IMG/VR virus record: IMGVR_UViG_3300018080_000514
Span: 1 to 27,012 of that record
Length of the DNA stretch: 27,012 nucleotides
Reading direction: 5' to 3' (one strand)
DNA from: a virus
The notes under the pieces are model-generated. The model was not told where the DNA came from. It worked only from the letters and a program-made list of their open reading frames with translations, and did not search any database. The translations under genes and the position numbers were made by a program. Below are positions 12,737 to 21,811 of this stretch, piece after piece. How positions within the stretch are numbered: position 1 is the stretch's first letter; each line of letters opens with the position of its first letter.

Positions 12737-13483
12737 TTAAGTATAAACCCTGAATATTTTTGCCCTGCCGTGCCCATCCCGAACCCCGGTTTCAGTTTCC
12801 CCGTCATCTACTCCACCGATATAAGAAGACCCACCGCCGCCGCCTTTTCCTGCGCCGCCGCCGTACCATCCAGAGCCGCCGCCAGCAACAAAATTACCCG
12901 TTACTGAAAAATCGTGACTACCCCCTAACCCAAAATCTCCGTTAGGCGATCCTCCCGCCCCTTGAGTACCGCCCTCCCCTCCGGAACCTTCCCCGTCATT
13001 CCCGTTCAAGCCGCCACCGTCTCCACCATATCCACTGGTTGACCCGCCGCCGCCGCCAGCAACCAACACTCGATCCGACAAGCCTGTTCCACCGATACGA
13101 AAGTCAGTAGCACCGCCACCACCACCACCATAAACACCATGAGGATCACCGCCACCGTTGAACCCCCCGTCACCGCCATCATTTCCCTTTCCACCGACAC
13201 AAACCCGGACCGACGTTGTTTCTGTCAGCGTCACACTGCCTTTTGCATGCCCGCCAAGACCCGGTTCGTCCGGATCTGACCATGTCCTATATCCCCCTCT
13301 TGCACCCCATGCTTCAAACAGATATGTGCCGGGAGCAAGCTCGACATCAAAACAAGAGCCCGTGTATTCATATGTTCCTATTTCAATTTGATCGCACGGC
13401 CACACCAGCACATCGCCCTTATAGACCCTCTCAATCTCAGTAGATCCGAGATAAATCGCCGCTATATCACAAAGATTGACCAT
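12737..13483 (-). CDS. glycine-rich tail adhesin (248 aa)
   Basis: Residues 1-30 form a short N-terminal segment with YLGSTEIERVYKGDVLVWP, a pattern seen at the head of phage tail fibre proteins. Residues 35-248 match the Gly_rich domain (Pfam PF12810) also found in ALK-type receptors: SCFDVELAPGTYLFEAWGAR, then polyglycine runs, DRVLVAGGGGGS, WYGGGAGKGGGGGSSYIGG. Such Gly repeats can fold as a polyglycine II helix bundle, as in the S16 gp38 adhesin. It likely sits at the tail tip and contacts the host. The TAATG overlap couples it to the hub gene. Repeated GGC/GGT codons make the DNA GC-rich and repetitive. Confidence 0.8.
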   Translation of the reverse strand: MVNLCDIAAIYLGSTEIERVYKGDVLVWPCDQIEIGTYEYTGSCFDVELAPGTYLFEAWGARGGYRTWSDPDEPGLGGHAKGSVTLTETTSVRVCVGGKGNDGGDGGFNGGGDPHGVYGGGGGGATDFRIGGTGLSDRVLVAGGGGGSTSGYGGDGGGLNGNDGEGSGGEGGTQGAGGSPNGDFGLGGSHDFSVTGNFVAGGGSGWYGGGAGKGGGGGSSYIGGVDDGETETGVRDGHGRAKIFRVYT

Positions 13484-16419
13484 TACTCCACCTGAATCAA
13501 ATACAACACCCCGTCAACCGGGGTCATGGCATCATAGTCTGTTTGAGTGGTGTAAACGATATTGCTGACCTGACTGCTATAAACAGTTGTCCACGCATCT
13601 TCTGAGTCTGTGCCGGATGAGTAAGCGATGGGTGTAAAATCCGTAAAATCGATAATGCCCGTACTAAATTCAATCGCTTCAATGCTGACGGCAATATCTT
13701 CATCAATGGAAACAGAACTGATTAAAACGTCCCTGGTTTCGCCGTACAGAGAATCGGAAATGGTAATCACCTGATCCGGCTTTAATTGCAAATGCTCCAA
13801 AGTTGGGATCAGTCTGAAAGACAATCGGTTCAGCTTTTCCAATTTTCTGTTGAAATACATCACCCCCAGCCGCTGCGCCACATCTACGGCATCGTATCCG
13901 GTCACATCTCTGAGATACACAACGCTCAATGATTCAGAATCCGGGGAAGTGATCCCGGCAATCGTACCGACTGAGGGGTCAGATGGCACCACAAGTTTGT
14001 TCGTGACCGTTTGTGGTGTTCCTGCGCCTTGGATATATTCGATGTGCCCACCATCGCTGTCAGAAGGCCAGACCGGAGTATATCGAAACGATCCGGAGAT
14101 TACATCTGTTTTATCAATCGTTGCAACTGATGTACTGGACCGGGTATGTAGCTTGATTTTGTCCGTCATTGTCACATATGAATTGCACTGATTAAGCAAA
14201 TTTGCCAACCGCTGTTCAGACGGGATCTGCTCGTAAAAGCCCCCCACCCATTCGATATTCCATGTTGAATATTGCATCCCTGCGCTTTCAAATGTAGACC
14301 CGGCCCCTGTGTCGATATAGCCAGCACTGACACCGATATCCTTGAAAAACTGTTCCAGCACCGTTTCCGGCGACACCGTATCTGCCGCTGATATTTCAGT
14401 AGATGTATATTTGACCGCCGGATCTAAAAACCGTTCCCCATCCTTCCACAACCCAGAAGCGTCTGCCGTTCCATCGCCGTCGCTGTCATGGATAATCGGT
14501 TGCAGCAACTTATAACCGTCTTCGGTGGTTTGTGTCATCGTATACTCAGACGCAAGCCACGAGAACTCACCCGCTGGCCAGTCAAGCGGTGTCCTGATCC
14601 GGGTGATGTCGTAGGTATACGATGAATCGCCCAGCACATACTTTCGTTCTGTGCCTGTGTTAACTGACCGCAACGGAATCATTGCCGATCCGAATATCTG
14701 AGGGATCACGTAATTGTCATCAGTGTTCACCGTTTGCCCCGGCCAGACTGATCCGGGTTGTTTCGTTGCCGGGTGATCTGAGTCCAGGCATTTTTCAAGC
14801 AGACTTGTGCAGTACATCCGGGCTTTACCATAGATTTTTTCATACCTGCGGACAGCCAAAACGAAAGTTTCAACAAGACTTCCGTTCAAAAGCAATCTGA
14901 GTGTTGCCGTTTGCCCGGTCAGGTCTACCCCGGCAGGTGGGTCTTTAATGTCCATCGTGACATCGGCCAGGTTACACAATCCATTTTCATCGGATGACCG
15001 GCGCAGGGTGATACCGGAAAATGAGCCAGTGACGATATTTGCTGTGTATGCGTTACCTTCGTAGTTAGGGCTTGACTGACTCCAATGGTATGTCGAGACA
15101 TCCAAAAGCCAGTACCGGGTGACACCGACATCAACCGCAGCAAACGTCATGTCTGACCCTGTTATTTCAAAAGAACCGGGTTCAAGCGTTATTGTGCGAT
15201 TTGCCAATAATGATACATCTGAACCAGTGATTTCAAAGGTGCCGGATTCAAGATTGATATTGCGATTGCATGTTAACCCAATATCAGACCCCGTGATAAC
15301 GAAAGAGCCGGGTTCAAGCTCAATTTCTTTTGTGCCTGTGGATAGGATTATGTCTGACCCGGTGATGATAAATGAACCGGGTTCTAAAACAATTTCATAT
15401 TGATACGATAAAAGATCATCCGTTAAAGATGCGTTTGTGGCTTTGATCCAGGCGGAAGAACGCACGACATCTGAAATGCGGACCTCGGCAACTTTGCCAT
15501 CAAAAAATTTAACCAATGCACCTGAGTTTTCAGCCCCAATCCTTATGTCATCCGCTGATGATGACAGTGTAAAACCGGTGTCTGTGTCTATACTTGACCC
15601 GGCCAAAAAGCCCTCTGTTCCAGTTGCGCTCCATGTACCTACAAAATAATAATATTGTGCGGAAAAAGGCCCGGCAGTAGTACAAAGAGACGAGTCTGTG
15701 AGGAATCGCAATGAGTTGTCATCGTTTAGGTATGTTAGTGTTCTCGATGGGCTGGGACCGGTTTCTGTAATCTCTAAAAGAATTTCGTCTGTACCGCCAC
15801 TATATCCACCATCTGGGTTAAAAAATATCTCTTGGGTGCCAACGGTTGTCGGGCCAGACGAAATCGCTGTTTTTTGGATATAATCATCCGTGCCATCAAA
15901 ATCCAGCGCCTTGCCATAATCAGCATCGACCAGATCGCCGCTGGTCATAGACCCAGCAGGTGTTCCGTCGTTGCTGTTGCTCGTAGAATCCAGAATACAA
16001 CCAGACCCACCAGACGGGTCTTGATTCATGTGATAAACGGCAACAAAATTTGAATCCCAAACAGACTCGGCGGCAGTATCCCCGGTTTCACCAATGTAAG
16101 TGGTGTTGTCTGTCCATGTGGAGTCCCATTCAATCGTCAGTTCAGTGTCGGCAGAGCTGGAAATAGAATCAACTTTTACATGGAGCGTAGCTTCTTCGCC
16201 AGTGTCGTCCCACTCTTCAATTTCACAATACAGCTCAGTCCCGCTTGAGTTTTTGACCTTGATCTTTTTGGAGTTGCTACCAAGGTCATCAAAAATCTTC
16301 GTGACATCCAGCGCATTTGTACCAGACGTGCTGGACAGATGGATCATTATCGGGAAATCTGATAACGTCGAGTCTATCTTGCTGCTGTCTATTGTGATTA
16401 TGAATGAACCGGAAGCCAT
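13483..16419 (-). CDS. tail hub/tip protein with DUF2341, LamG-like and repeat domains (978 aa)
   Basis: Four parts can be separated. Residues 1-105 match DUF2341 (GSFIITIDSSKI, DFPIMIHL, YCEIEEWDD, TIEWD). Residues 115-335 are a concanavalin/LamG-like sandwich (DSTSNSNDGTPAG, KALDFDGTDDYIQ). Residues 342-430 hold four 22-23 residue repeats of the form LEPGSFxITGSD. Residues 430-978 look like a tail hub, with VTGYDAVDVAQRLG and a hub-type beta end (LKPDQVITISDS). The first domains probably bind carbohydrate at the cell surface. The last anchors to the tail tip and corresponds by position to lambda gpJ. Start is coupled (TAATG) to the 42-aa gene, and the stop to the adhesin gene. Domain boundaries are by eye. 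Confidence 0.8.
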   Translation of the reverse strand: MASGSFIITIDSSKIDSTLSDFPIMIHLSSTSGTNALDVTKIFDDLGSNSKKIKVKNSSGTELYCEIEEWDDTGEEATLHVKVDSISSSADTELTIEWDSTWTDNTTYIGETGDTAAESVWDSNFVAVYHMNQDPSGGSGCILDSTSNSNDGTPAGSMTSGDLVDADYGKALDFDGTDDYIQKTAISSGPTTVGTQEIFFNPDGGYSGGTDEILLEITETGPSPSRTLTYLNDDNSLRFLTDSSLCTTAGPFSAQYYYFVGTWSATGTEGFLAGSSIDTDTGFTLSSSADDIRIGAENSGALVKFFDGKVAEVRISDVVRSSAWIKATNASLTDDLLSYQYEIVLEPGSFIITGSDIILSTGTKEIELEPGSFVITGSDIGLTCNRNINLESGTFEITGSDVSLLANRTITLEPGSFEITGSDMTFAAVDVGVTRYWLLDVSTYHWSQSSPNYEGNAYTANIVTGSFSGITLRRSSDENGLCNLADVTMDIKDPPAGVDLTGQTATLRLLLNGSLVETFVLAVRRYEKIYGKARMYCTSLLEKCLDSDHPATKQPGSVWPGQTVNTDDNYVIPQIFGSAMIPLRSVNTGTERKYVLGDSSYTYDITRIRTPLDWPAGEFSWLASEYTMTQTTEDGYKLLQPIIHDSDGDGTADASGLWKDGERFLDPAVKYTSTEISAADTVSPETVLEQFFKDIGVSAGYIDTGAGSTFESAGMQYSTWNIEWVGGFYEQIPSEQRLANLLNQCNSYVTMTDKIKLHTRSSTSVATIDKTDVISGSFRYTPVWPSDSDGGHIEYIQGAGTPQTVTNKLVVPSDPSVGTIAGITSPDSESLSVVYLRDVTGYDAVDVAQRLGVMYFNRKLEKLNRLSFRLIPTLEHLQLKPDQVITISDSLYGETRDVLISSVSIDEDIAVSIEAIEFSTGIIDFTDFTPIAYSSGTDSEDAWTTVYSSQVSNIVYTTQTDYDAMTPVDGVLYLIQVE
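15130..15396 (-). repeat. four LEPGSF-type protein repeats in the tail hub gene
   Basis: Four consecutive units of 66-69 bases encode repeats with the consensus [I/V]xLEPGSFxITGSD plus about nine variable residues (residues 342-430 of the hub). Each has the DNA core GAACC(C/G)GG. The third unit differs most (LESGTF). Similar ITGSD-type repeats occur in other phage tail proteins and look like tandem small beta motifs acting as a spacer. Confidence 0.8.
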
Positions 16420-16547
16420 TACAATGTAACCTCTACAATCACTTGTTTATCTGTCTTCTCACAATCTAACCGCTTGATCTCAATCAGCGCAAACGTCAAT
16501 AGCACCGCCATCACCCCAAGCAAAACACCTATCAACAAATCTTTCAT
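16419..16547 (-). CDS. small single-span membrane protein (42 aa)
   Basis: The frame runs from an ATG at 16547, overlapping the stop of the upstream gene as TAATG, to a TAA at 16421-16419 that overlaps the hub start as TAATG. Both couplings strongly support translation. Residues 4-22 (LLIGVLLGVMAVLLTFALI) form a membrane helix, followed by a basic then mixed tail (IKRLDCEKTDKQ). It could be a tail-tip or lysis-related membrane peptide, for instance aiding DNA entry. No family is recognised. Confidence 0.65.
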   Translation of the reverse strand: MKDLLIGVLLGVMAVLLTFALIEIKRLDCEKTDKQVIVEVTL

Positions 16548-16972
16548 TACGCAGGTGCCACCGTGAACAGGCTTGCCCCGATTGTTGCCACAAACTCCTC
16601 ATCTTCTGCGATGGAGATGGAAGAACCGTAATCCCAGTAACAAATCAAAGGGTCCGCTGGACTGGCCGATGAATCGTTATACATCACAACATACCGAAAC
16701 GGCCCAAACCCCCCGGCGGTTGCGGTCCATGTTACCGTTGTTCCTGTTAGCGTCCCGGTTCCACCAGACTGTGAATAGTCGTTTTGCACATCAGCGGGAG
16801 CGTATCCGTTTTCTTCTGTAATGCCTGCCAAGTCGCCCTTGACAGCGTGAGTCGATGCGTTGGGTGCGTTATTCGTAAGATACAGCTTCAGCGTATCCCC
16901 TGCTGCCTGTAAATCATGCACCTTTGCCCCGAAGTCTTCGCTGAATTGTTCAAATGCGTGAAAAGTTGCCAT
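16547..16972 (-). CDS. tail protein, beta-rich (141 aa)
   Basis: The start has AAGGAG 5 bases upstream. The protein is a beta-sandwich type common in phage structural cassettes: FEQFSEDFGAKVHDL, DTLKLYLTNNAPNAS, NGYAPADVQ, then VTWTATAGGFGPFRYVVMYND and a final IGASLFTV. The pattern (short N-terminal helix, then strands with a GT-rich hairpin) is what I expect of a minor tail or decoration protein in siphoviruses. It lies between the distal tail gene and the hub, so it probably sits near the tail tip. The stop overlaps the 42-aa gene start. Confidence 0.7.
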   Translation of the reverse strand: MATFHAFEQFSEDFGAKVHDLQAAGDTLKLYLTNNAPNASTHAVKGDLAGITEENGYAPADVQNDYSQSGGTGTLTGTTVTWTATAGGFGPFRYVVMYNDSSASPADPLICYWDYGSSISIAEDEEFVATIGASLFTVAPA

Positions 16973-16981
16973 GTGTTCTCC

Positions 16982-17389
16982 TTATGTTTTTGTTCCGATT
17001 ACCCGTAGTTGAACCGATGCGATGCCAATATGATTTGGCATAGAAACGTCGTACCGCTTGACCAGCGATGTCATAAACTGGACGGTATACGTTTCTGAAT
17101 CCTTGGGGTGCTGCCAGTAAAATGTTCGCTCCATCCCGTTTGCTTTGGTTGCGTCACAATAAAAATCTTCGATGGTTTCAGCGTCAGATTCGGATAGGGC
17201 AGTCCACATCAAAGTAGCCGTCCAGATGCTTTTGTTGGACTTAGATACGACAGTTGGATCACCGTCGTCAGACTCATAAACGATCTGAGACTTTCGCACC
17301 TGCTCCGTCATTGTCTTTTGGGGTGCTACTGATAACTCAGTTGTTTCATAATCAGCATCAACCTGGCTTAATGAATCTGCCATCGACAT
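16982..17389 (-). CDS. minor tail protein, distal-tail type (135 aa)
   Basis: GGGAGG is 7 bases upstream and the ATG overlaps the tape-measure stop (TGATG). A second ATG at 17383 is possible. The protein has strands around a conserved core: KSIWTATLMWTALSESDAET, DFYCDATKANG, RTFYWQHPKDSETYTV and a final strand with VQLRVIGT. This resembles minor tail proteins encoded right after the tape measure, by position equivalent to lambda gpM. It likely forms part of the tail tip ring at the end of the tube. Confidence 0.7.
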   Translation of the reverse strand: MSMADSLSQVDADYETTELSVAPQKTMTEQVRKSQIVYESDDGDPTVVSKSNKSIWTATLMWTALSESDAETIEDFYCDATKANGMERTFYWQHPKDSETYTVQFMTSLVKRYDVSMPNHIGIASVQLRVIGTKT

Positions 17390-20300
17390 CAGGCCACCTC
17401 CCGTTTGACTGCAATGTGTGTTTCTTCATCGTTTCTGTGCAACGTCACATGCCCATCTTTTAGAAGCTGTTCCAGGGCTTGTGCATCAATGTTGACTGAT
17501 ACCTGTGTCGTACCATTGGCTACTTGATTGACTAAGGCCCGAATTTCGGTTGCCAAGGCTTCGTTTCCGGCACTTGTGGTTGATTGTACATTCGGCGTCG
17601 TGGTAAAGCCCCTCAAGTCGGTCATTACATCGGAATAAATGCCCGTTCTGTCACCGGCATACGCGGCCCCGTATTCTAAATAATCAGGAGCGGATTCAAC
17701 CAGCTTTCGAGTAGCGGCTTCCACTTCTTCGGGGGTGGATGCAGATTGTAGATTGAGCTTTGCCAATTCGTATTCGTTTGCGTAATACTCCATGCTTTGG
17801 ACCGGGGCCATGCTGCCGCCCTGGAGGTCATCAATCAGGTCTTGAATGGATTGGGCGGAGTCTTTTCTTGCTTCGGTCAGTTGGCTTTCAAGGTCAATGA
17901 CATCTTCCAATCCAGAATACATTTCCTGAATAATCGGGATGTACGTTTCCATTGCAGCACGAGCCGCGTCAATATCTCCGCCCGTCAGAACAAACTGTTT
18001 TCCAATATTCGTGAGAACGGGTGAAAGTTCATCGAATATCTGCCGTGCTATTTGCTCATTAATCATATTCTGGAGAGCTTCAGCGGCAATATCACCGGCG
18101 GTTTTTCCGGACTTCAAGCCAACAGCAATGCTGCCGGCAGACAGGCCACTGATGGTCGCTCCCATCACAAGGTTGCGTTTCTCTTCAGCTTCTGTCACCA
18201 TCTCCGTCGATGCGTTGAGCTGCTCCATTGTAGCGATATAATTCGCCCATGTCTGGGTCATCACACCAAGCTGAGTTGTCAATTCACCGCCGGAAATCAT
18301 TTCAACTGCTGTGTTCATGTCCGCCAAAACAACATTGACTTGCCGTATCTGCTGATATGCTTCAAGGGCGGTCTGGCCTACATTTTCAATTCGTTCATTA
18401 AACCGCGCCATGAAATCATCGGAGTTTTTCACTACCGTTGCAAACTCCGCGAAGGCTTCCCATTGTGTGCCGTCTTCCGGGGCAATGTCTCTGAAAAAAC
18501 GCTGGTTGAACGTGCTGGAATCAATGTCAGGGATAACCGCCTGAACCAATTCATCGAGAATGTTTGTAAAAACAGAATCGGTCAACTCTTTGATTGAACC
18601 GCCCTTATCCATACGCCCGGATGATGTAATGAAATGGGCATCTCTGAGAACGTCGTTCATGCTGATGTCGAACAGCTCTTCATAGGTGCGGAACATCCCA
18701 TCGAAGTAGTTGTATATCTGTGTTTGGGTTTCTCCGCTGTCTACGTCGGCAAACCGAAGATAATAATCAAAATTCTTTGACTTTTGCCCCAGCTTTTGAA
18801 CACTTGAGTGCGTCTGTGGGCCGCCTCCAAGTTCTGCAATCATCTGGGCTTTTGTTTTACCGGCTTCAGCCAGATCCCTTGCACTCATTTGGTTGATCCG
18901 GTTTACTTGCTCATTGTATGTTCTGCTTGCAAGTGTTGTATATTGGCCGGTTCTCAATGCCTGTGAATCATTGGATTGAAACCCGATGCTGGGCCTGTCA
19001 CCAAAAAAACCATCAATCAGCTTTGGCACAACAAAAGCCGCTATTGCTGCAAAAGGGAGCGCTGCCATCATGGACCCCATAGCCGGACCACCCAGCGGCG
19101 TTGTGGCTCCAGGTGCGCCGAATTGCCCAGCACCAACCCAAGACGAACCGGGAGACGCTACTGATATCCCTTGAGTCAAGCCGCCGCCCCATAAGCCGGT
19201 TTGCTGCCCCAAAATACCAACGGCATTTGAAAGATTACCGGAACCACCAAGCCAAGATCCCAAGGCATTTGTGCCAATTCTGGTGCCAATGCTTCCCATT
19301 AGACCGGACCCGCCGCCAGCACTCGGCAAGCCAAGCAAATTGCCAACAGAAGATCCCGCCATACCCTGCATCAGCGGCCCGAAAATGTTTGTCATGGCGG
19401 CATGTGCGACCATGTTCGCAACTGACCTATAGAACATGTCTTCCATAGTATCCAAGAGATTGCCCCAAAAGCCCTCGGTCTCTCTGAATAGGTCATAGAA
19501 CGTGTCGGCGGCAAAGCGGTGCATGTCATCATAGACACGTTCCCATTCTCTGAGGTATTCTTTCCGGGCTTTTTCTTGTAATCTTTCTTGTTCTTTTATT
19601 GCATCTTGTTCTGCTTTTGTTCTATCATCCAAAATCTTTTTAGTTTGATTATACAAATCTTGGTCAACACGCATTCTGCGTTCTTTTTCTGTAAAATTAA
19701 TTGCATCAAGATTTTGAATTAATGCAAGGTCAAGCTCTTGCTGAATACGTAATTTTTCATCAGCTGCGTCTTGTGCAGCTTGTACTTGCTTTTCGTATAG
19801 TCCGTTTAAATGTTCAGTTCTTTCTTCCCTTATTTTCTTTAATTTTAAATCAAGCAATTTTTGTACTTTTACTTCATCAAACCCACGATCTATCTGTGCT
19901 TGTGCTTCCCTTTTTGCTAATTTTTCTCTATACAAAAAAGAATCCATTGTCATTTCATCTATTTCATCTAATATAGACTGAAATGCTTTACTTCGTTCTG
20001 TTACGCCTACAATGGAAAGTCCTTCATTGTTTATTTCTTTTTGTAATGTGTTTATTTGTTCCAACCAAGGGGGAAGAGCCTGTAGAGCTATTTTGGCTTT
20101 AACAGATGCAACCCTAAAATCATTCATACGATCTGCAATCTCAAAAGAAACAACCTGCATCTGCAAATCTTTATACTCGTTGCGTAATTCTTCCAGAACT
20201 TCTTTTTCAGTTTTTATTTCTTGTTGAGAACGTTCATGGCTTCCTTGTATTGCTTTTGCTGTTTCAAGTGCTTGGTGCTTGGTTTTTATTTCATTCTGTA

Positions 20301-21312
20301 AATATGCACGGTAACGTTCATCCCGTTTCTCAGCAAGTATTTGTTCTTGGTTTTCAATTTCCTGTATTTGGTTTCGTAGTCCTTCTAATTGTGTTTCAAG
20401 CGTTTTTCCACGAATTCCTTCACTTAATAAATTTAATACATTTGCAGATGATTCAGCTAAATCAGCAAAGAAATCCAAAATACCAGAATCAGCTATTGCT
20501 CTTTGTATATTGACAATAGCATTCCCAAACCTTTCAAATGATGCCCTTGCTCTATCACCCGCGTCTTCCGCTGCCATACCAAATCTACTTTCAAGAACAT
20601 CGGCTAATTTTGGAAGGAGTTCAGAAGCTAATACTTGCCCTTGCTCAAGCATTTTATTTAATTGCTGTGTAGTGACCCCCATTGCTTCGGCTGCCATCTG
20701 AAAAGCACCAGGAAGTCTTTCACCCAACTGCCCTCTAAGCTCTTCTGCCTGCACATTGCCTTTAGAAATCATCTGAGATAAAGCACGTAATGTTCCTGTT
20801 GTGTCATCAGCACTCATACCAAGAACAGCACTTGCTTTTGTAACTGCGCCAAAAACCCTTTCTATTTCTCTTCCTTCAAGAGATGTGTTTTTAGATGCAG
20901 CTAATATGTTTTTGTAAGAATCTTCGAGTGAGGTTAAACCCAACCCCAAATCATTTGCTGTTTTCTTTAAATTCCCTAAAATTCTATTTGATTCAACTGC
21001 ACTGCCTGTTATTGTTTTATATGATCTTTGTAACGCATCAAGAGCGGCACCTTGTCTAATTATGTCACCAGTAAACTGAGATATTTCCATAGTTGCAAGC
21101 ACAGTTGCATAACCAAGAGCGGCAGCGCGTACAGTTTTCAAAAAACCATTAAACGCTGTACTTGTCTTTTTAACACTTCTATCAATTTTACGCATTTCTC
21201 TTTCAGAAGTATTAGACATAGATTTAAGTTCGCTTTTTACTTGACGAACATCTTTACGCAACTCTGCTATGTCTAATCCCATCGAAATGGCTAATGTACC
21301 AATGTCACTCAT
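17389..21312 (-). CDS. tape measure protein (1307 aa)
   Basis: The tape measure sets tail length and is ejected ahead of the DNA. Residues about 55-300 carry the conserved phage tape-measure domain, with the hallmark SKGNVQAEELRGQLGERLPG at 183-202 and FGNAIVNIQRAIADSG. A long coiled coil follows (300-590, many QEIENQEQILAEK-like heptads). Residues 600-760 are Gly/Ala-rich with hydrophobic stretches (MMAALPFAAIAAFVVPKLI) that may insert in the host membrane. The last part is helical. At about 1.5 angstrom per residue the tail would be roughly 190-200 nm long, an estimate from the usual rule. The ATGA overlap links it to the chaperone T frame. Composition shifts near 19560 from AT-rich (N-part) to GC-richer (C-part). 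Confidence 0.92.
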   Translation of the reverse strand: MSDIGTLAISMGLDIAELRKDVRQVKSELKSMSNTSEREMRKIDRSVKKTSTAFNGFLKTVRAAALGYATVLATMEISQFTGDIIRQGAALDALQRSYKTITGSAVESNRILGNLKKTANDLGLGLTSLEDSYKNILAASKNTSLEGREIERVFGAVTKASAVLGMSADDTTGTLRALSQMISKGNVQAEELRGQLGERLPGAFQMAAEAMGVTTQQLNKMLEQGQVLASELLPKLADVLESRFGMAAEDAGDRARASFERFGNAIVNIQRAIADSGILDFFADLAESSANVLNLLSEGIRGKTLETQLEGLRNQIQEIENQEQILAEKRDERYRAYLQNEIKTKHQALETAKAIQGSHERSQQEIKTEKEVLEELRNEYKDLQMQVVSFEIADRMNDFRVASVKAKIALQALPPWLEQINTLQKEINNEGLSIVGVTERSKAFQSILDEIDEMTMDSFLYREKLAKREAQAQIDRGFDEVKVQKLLDLKLKKIREERTEHLNGLYEKQVQAAQDAADEKLRIQQELDLALIQNLDAINFTEKERRMRVDQDLYNQTKKILDDRTKAEQDAIKEQERLQEKARKEYLREWERVYDDMHRFAADTFYDLFRETEGFWGNLLDTMEDMFYRSVANMVAHAAMTNIFGPLMQGMAGSSVGNLLGLPSAGGGSGLMGSIGTRIGTNALGSWLGGSGNLSNAVGILGQQTGLWGGGLTQGISVASPGSSWVGAGQFGAPGATTPLGGPAMGSMMAALPFAAIAAFVVPKLIDGFFGDRPSIGFQSNDSQALRTGQYTTLASRTYNEQVNRINQMSARDLAEAGKTKAQMIAELGGGPQTHSSVQKLGQKSKNFDYYLRFADVDSGETQTQIYNYFDGMFRTYEELFDISMNDVLRDAHFITSSGRMDKGGSIKELTDSVFTNILDELVQAVIPDIDSSTFNQRFFRDIAPEDGTQWEAFAEFATVVKNSDDFMARFNERIENVGQTALEAYQQIRQVNVVLADMNTAVEMISGGELTTQLGVMTQTWANYIATMEQLNASTEMVTEAEEKRNLVMGATISGLSAGSIAVGLKSGKTAGDIAAEALQNMINEQIARQIFDELSPVLTNIGKQFVLTGGDIDAARAAMETYIPIIQEMYSGLEDVIDLESQLTEARKDSAQSIQDLIDDLQGGSMAPVQSMEYYANEYELAKLNLQSASTPEEVEAATRKLVESAPDYLEYGAAYAGDRTGIYSDVMTDLRGFTTTPNVQSTTSAGNEALATEIRALVNQVANGTTQVSVNIDAQALEQLLKDGHVTLHRNDEETHIAVKREVA

Positions 21313-21809
21313 TGATATACCTTCCTAAGTCTAACCGGCTCTTTGGTTTCCTTACTCTTGATTACATCGTACTTTTTACCGTACTCAGTCCTGCTTTTAT
21401 TCTTCGGTGGTTTTGTTCGTTGTGGCACTCTTTCTTCTAAAGCGTACTTATACCGCTTACCATCTTTACCTATATACGGTTTTAGTTCTTCTTCAGTAAG
21501 AAGTCTTCTTTTTGCTTTTTCATCCCCTAATGCCATTACCATAGTTTTTGCTGATTCAACAACATTTGAAGACGCTTTATCTTTCTCTTTTCCAAACTCA
21601 GGCAAAAAATCTTCAAATTTTAAATGTGATCCATCTTTAAACTTAATAAATGCTGAAGAAAATCTGTAAGCTATTAAGGCCAATTGAATCATTATTTGTA
21701 TATGTGGTAATGGGTTCTTAGCTGAAAACAATTCCCATTCTTTTGCTTGTTTAAATGAAATACTGTCTAACATGCCATCCACATCAACATGACCCATGTG
21801 CCTTGCCAT
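21309..21809 (-). CDS. tail assembly chaperone T part, made as G-T fusion by -1 frameshift
   Basis: This frame is the T portion of a G/GT-type chaperone that escorts the tape measure during tail assembly. An ATG at 21809 exists but no ribosome site lies ahead of it. The frame is open upstream to the slippery site, and -1 shifting at 21842-21848 reads LRRPERKFWLNMARHMGHVD straight into it. The fusion would be about 306 aa (129 G codons plus 177). Residues of the T part are basic and helical, with a Lys/Arg-rich end. It overlaps the tape measure start by ATGA, as in lambda. The fusion is inferred from signals seen in the sequence, not measured. Confidence 0.85.
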   Translation of the reverse strand: MARHMGHVDVDGMLDSISFKQAKEWELFSAKNPLPHIQIMIQLALIAYRFSSAFIKFKDGSHLKFEDFLPEFGKEKDKASSNVVESAKTMVMALGDEKAKRRLLTEEELKPYIGKDGKRYKYALEERVPQRTKPPKNKSRTEYGKKYDVIKSKETKEPVRLRKVYQ

Positions 21810-21811
21810 AT

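Noticed and set aside
13158-13443. + strand frames rich in Pro, Ser and Arg opposite the glycine-rich adhesin
   Set aside because: These arise from the GC-rich polyglycine codons. No start signal, wrong strand for the operon.
18052-18597. 181-residue + strand frame inside the tape measure gene
   Set aside because: Long open frames opposite a GC-richer gene are expected by chance. It has no ribosome site and no recognisable motif.
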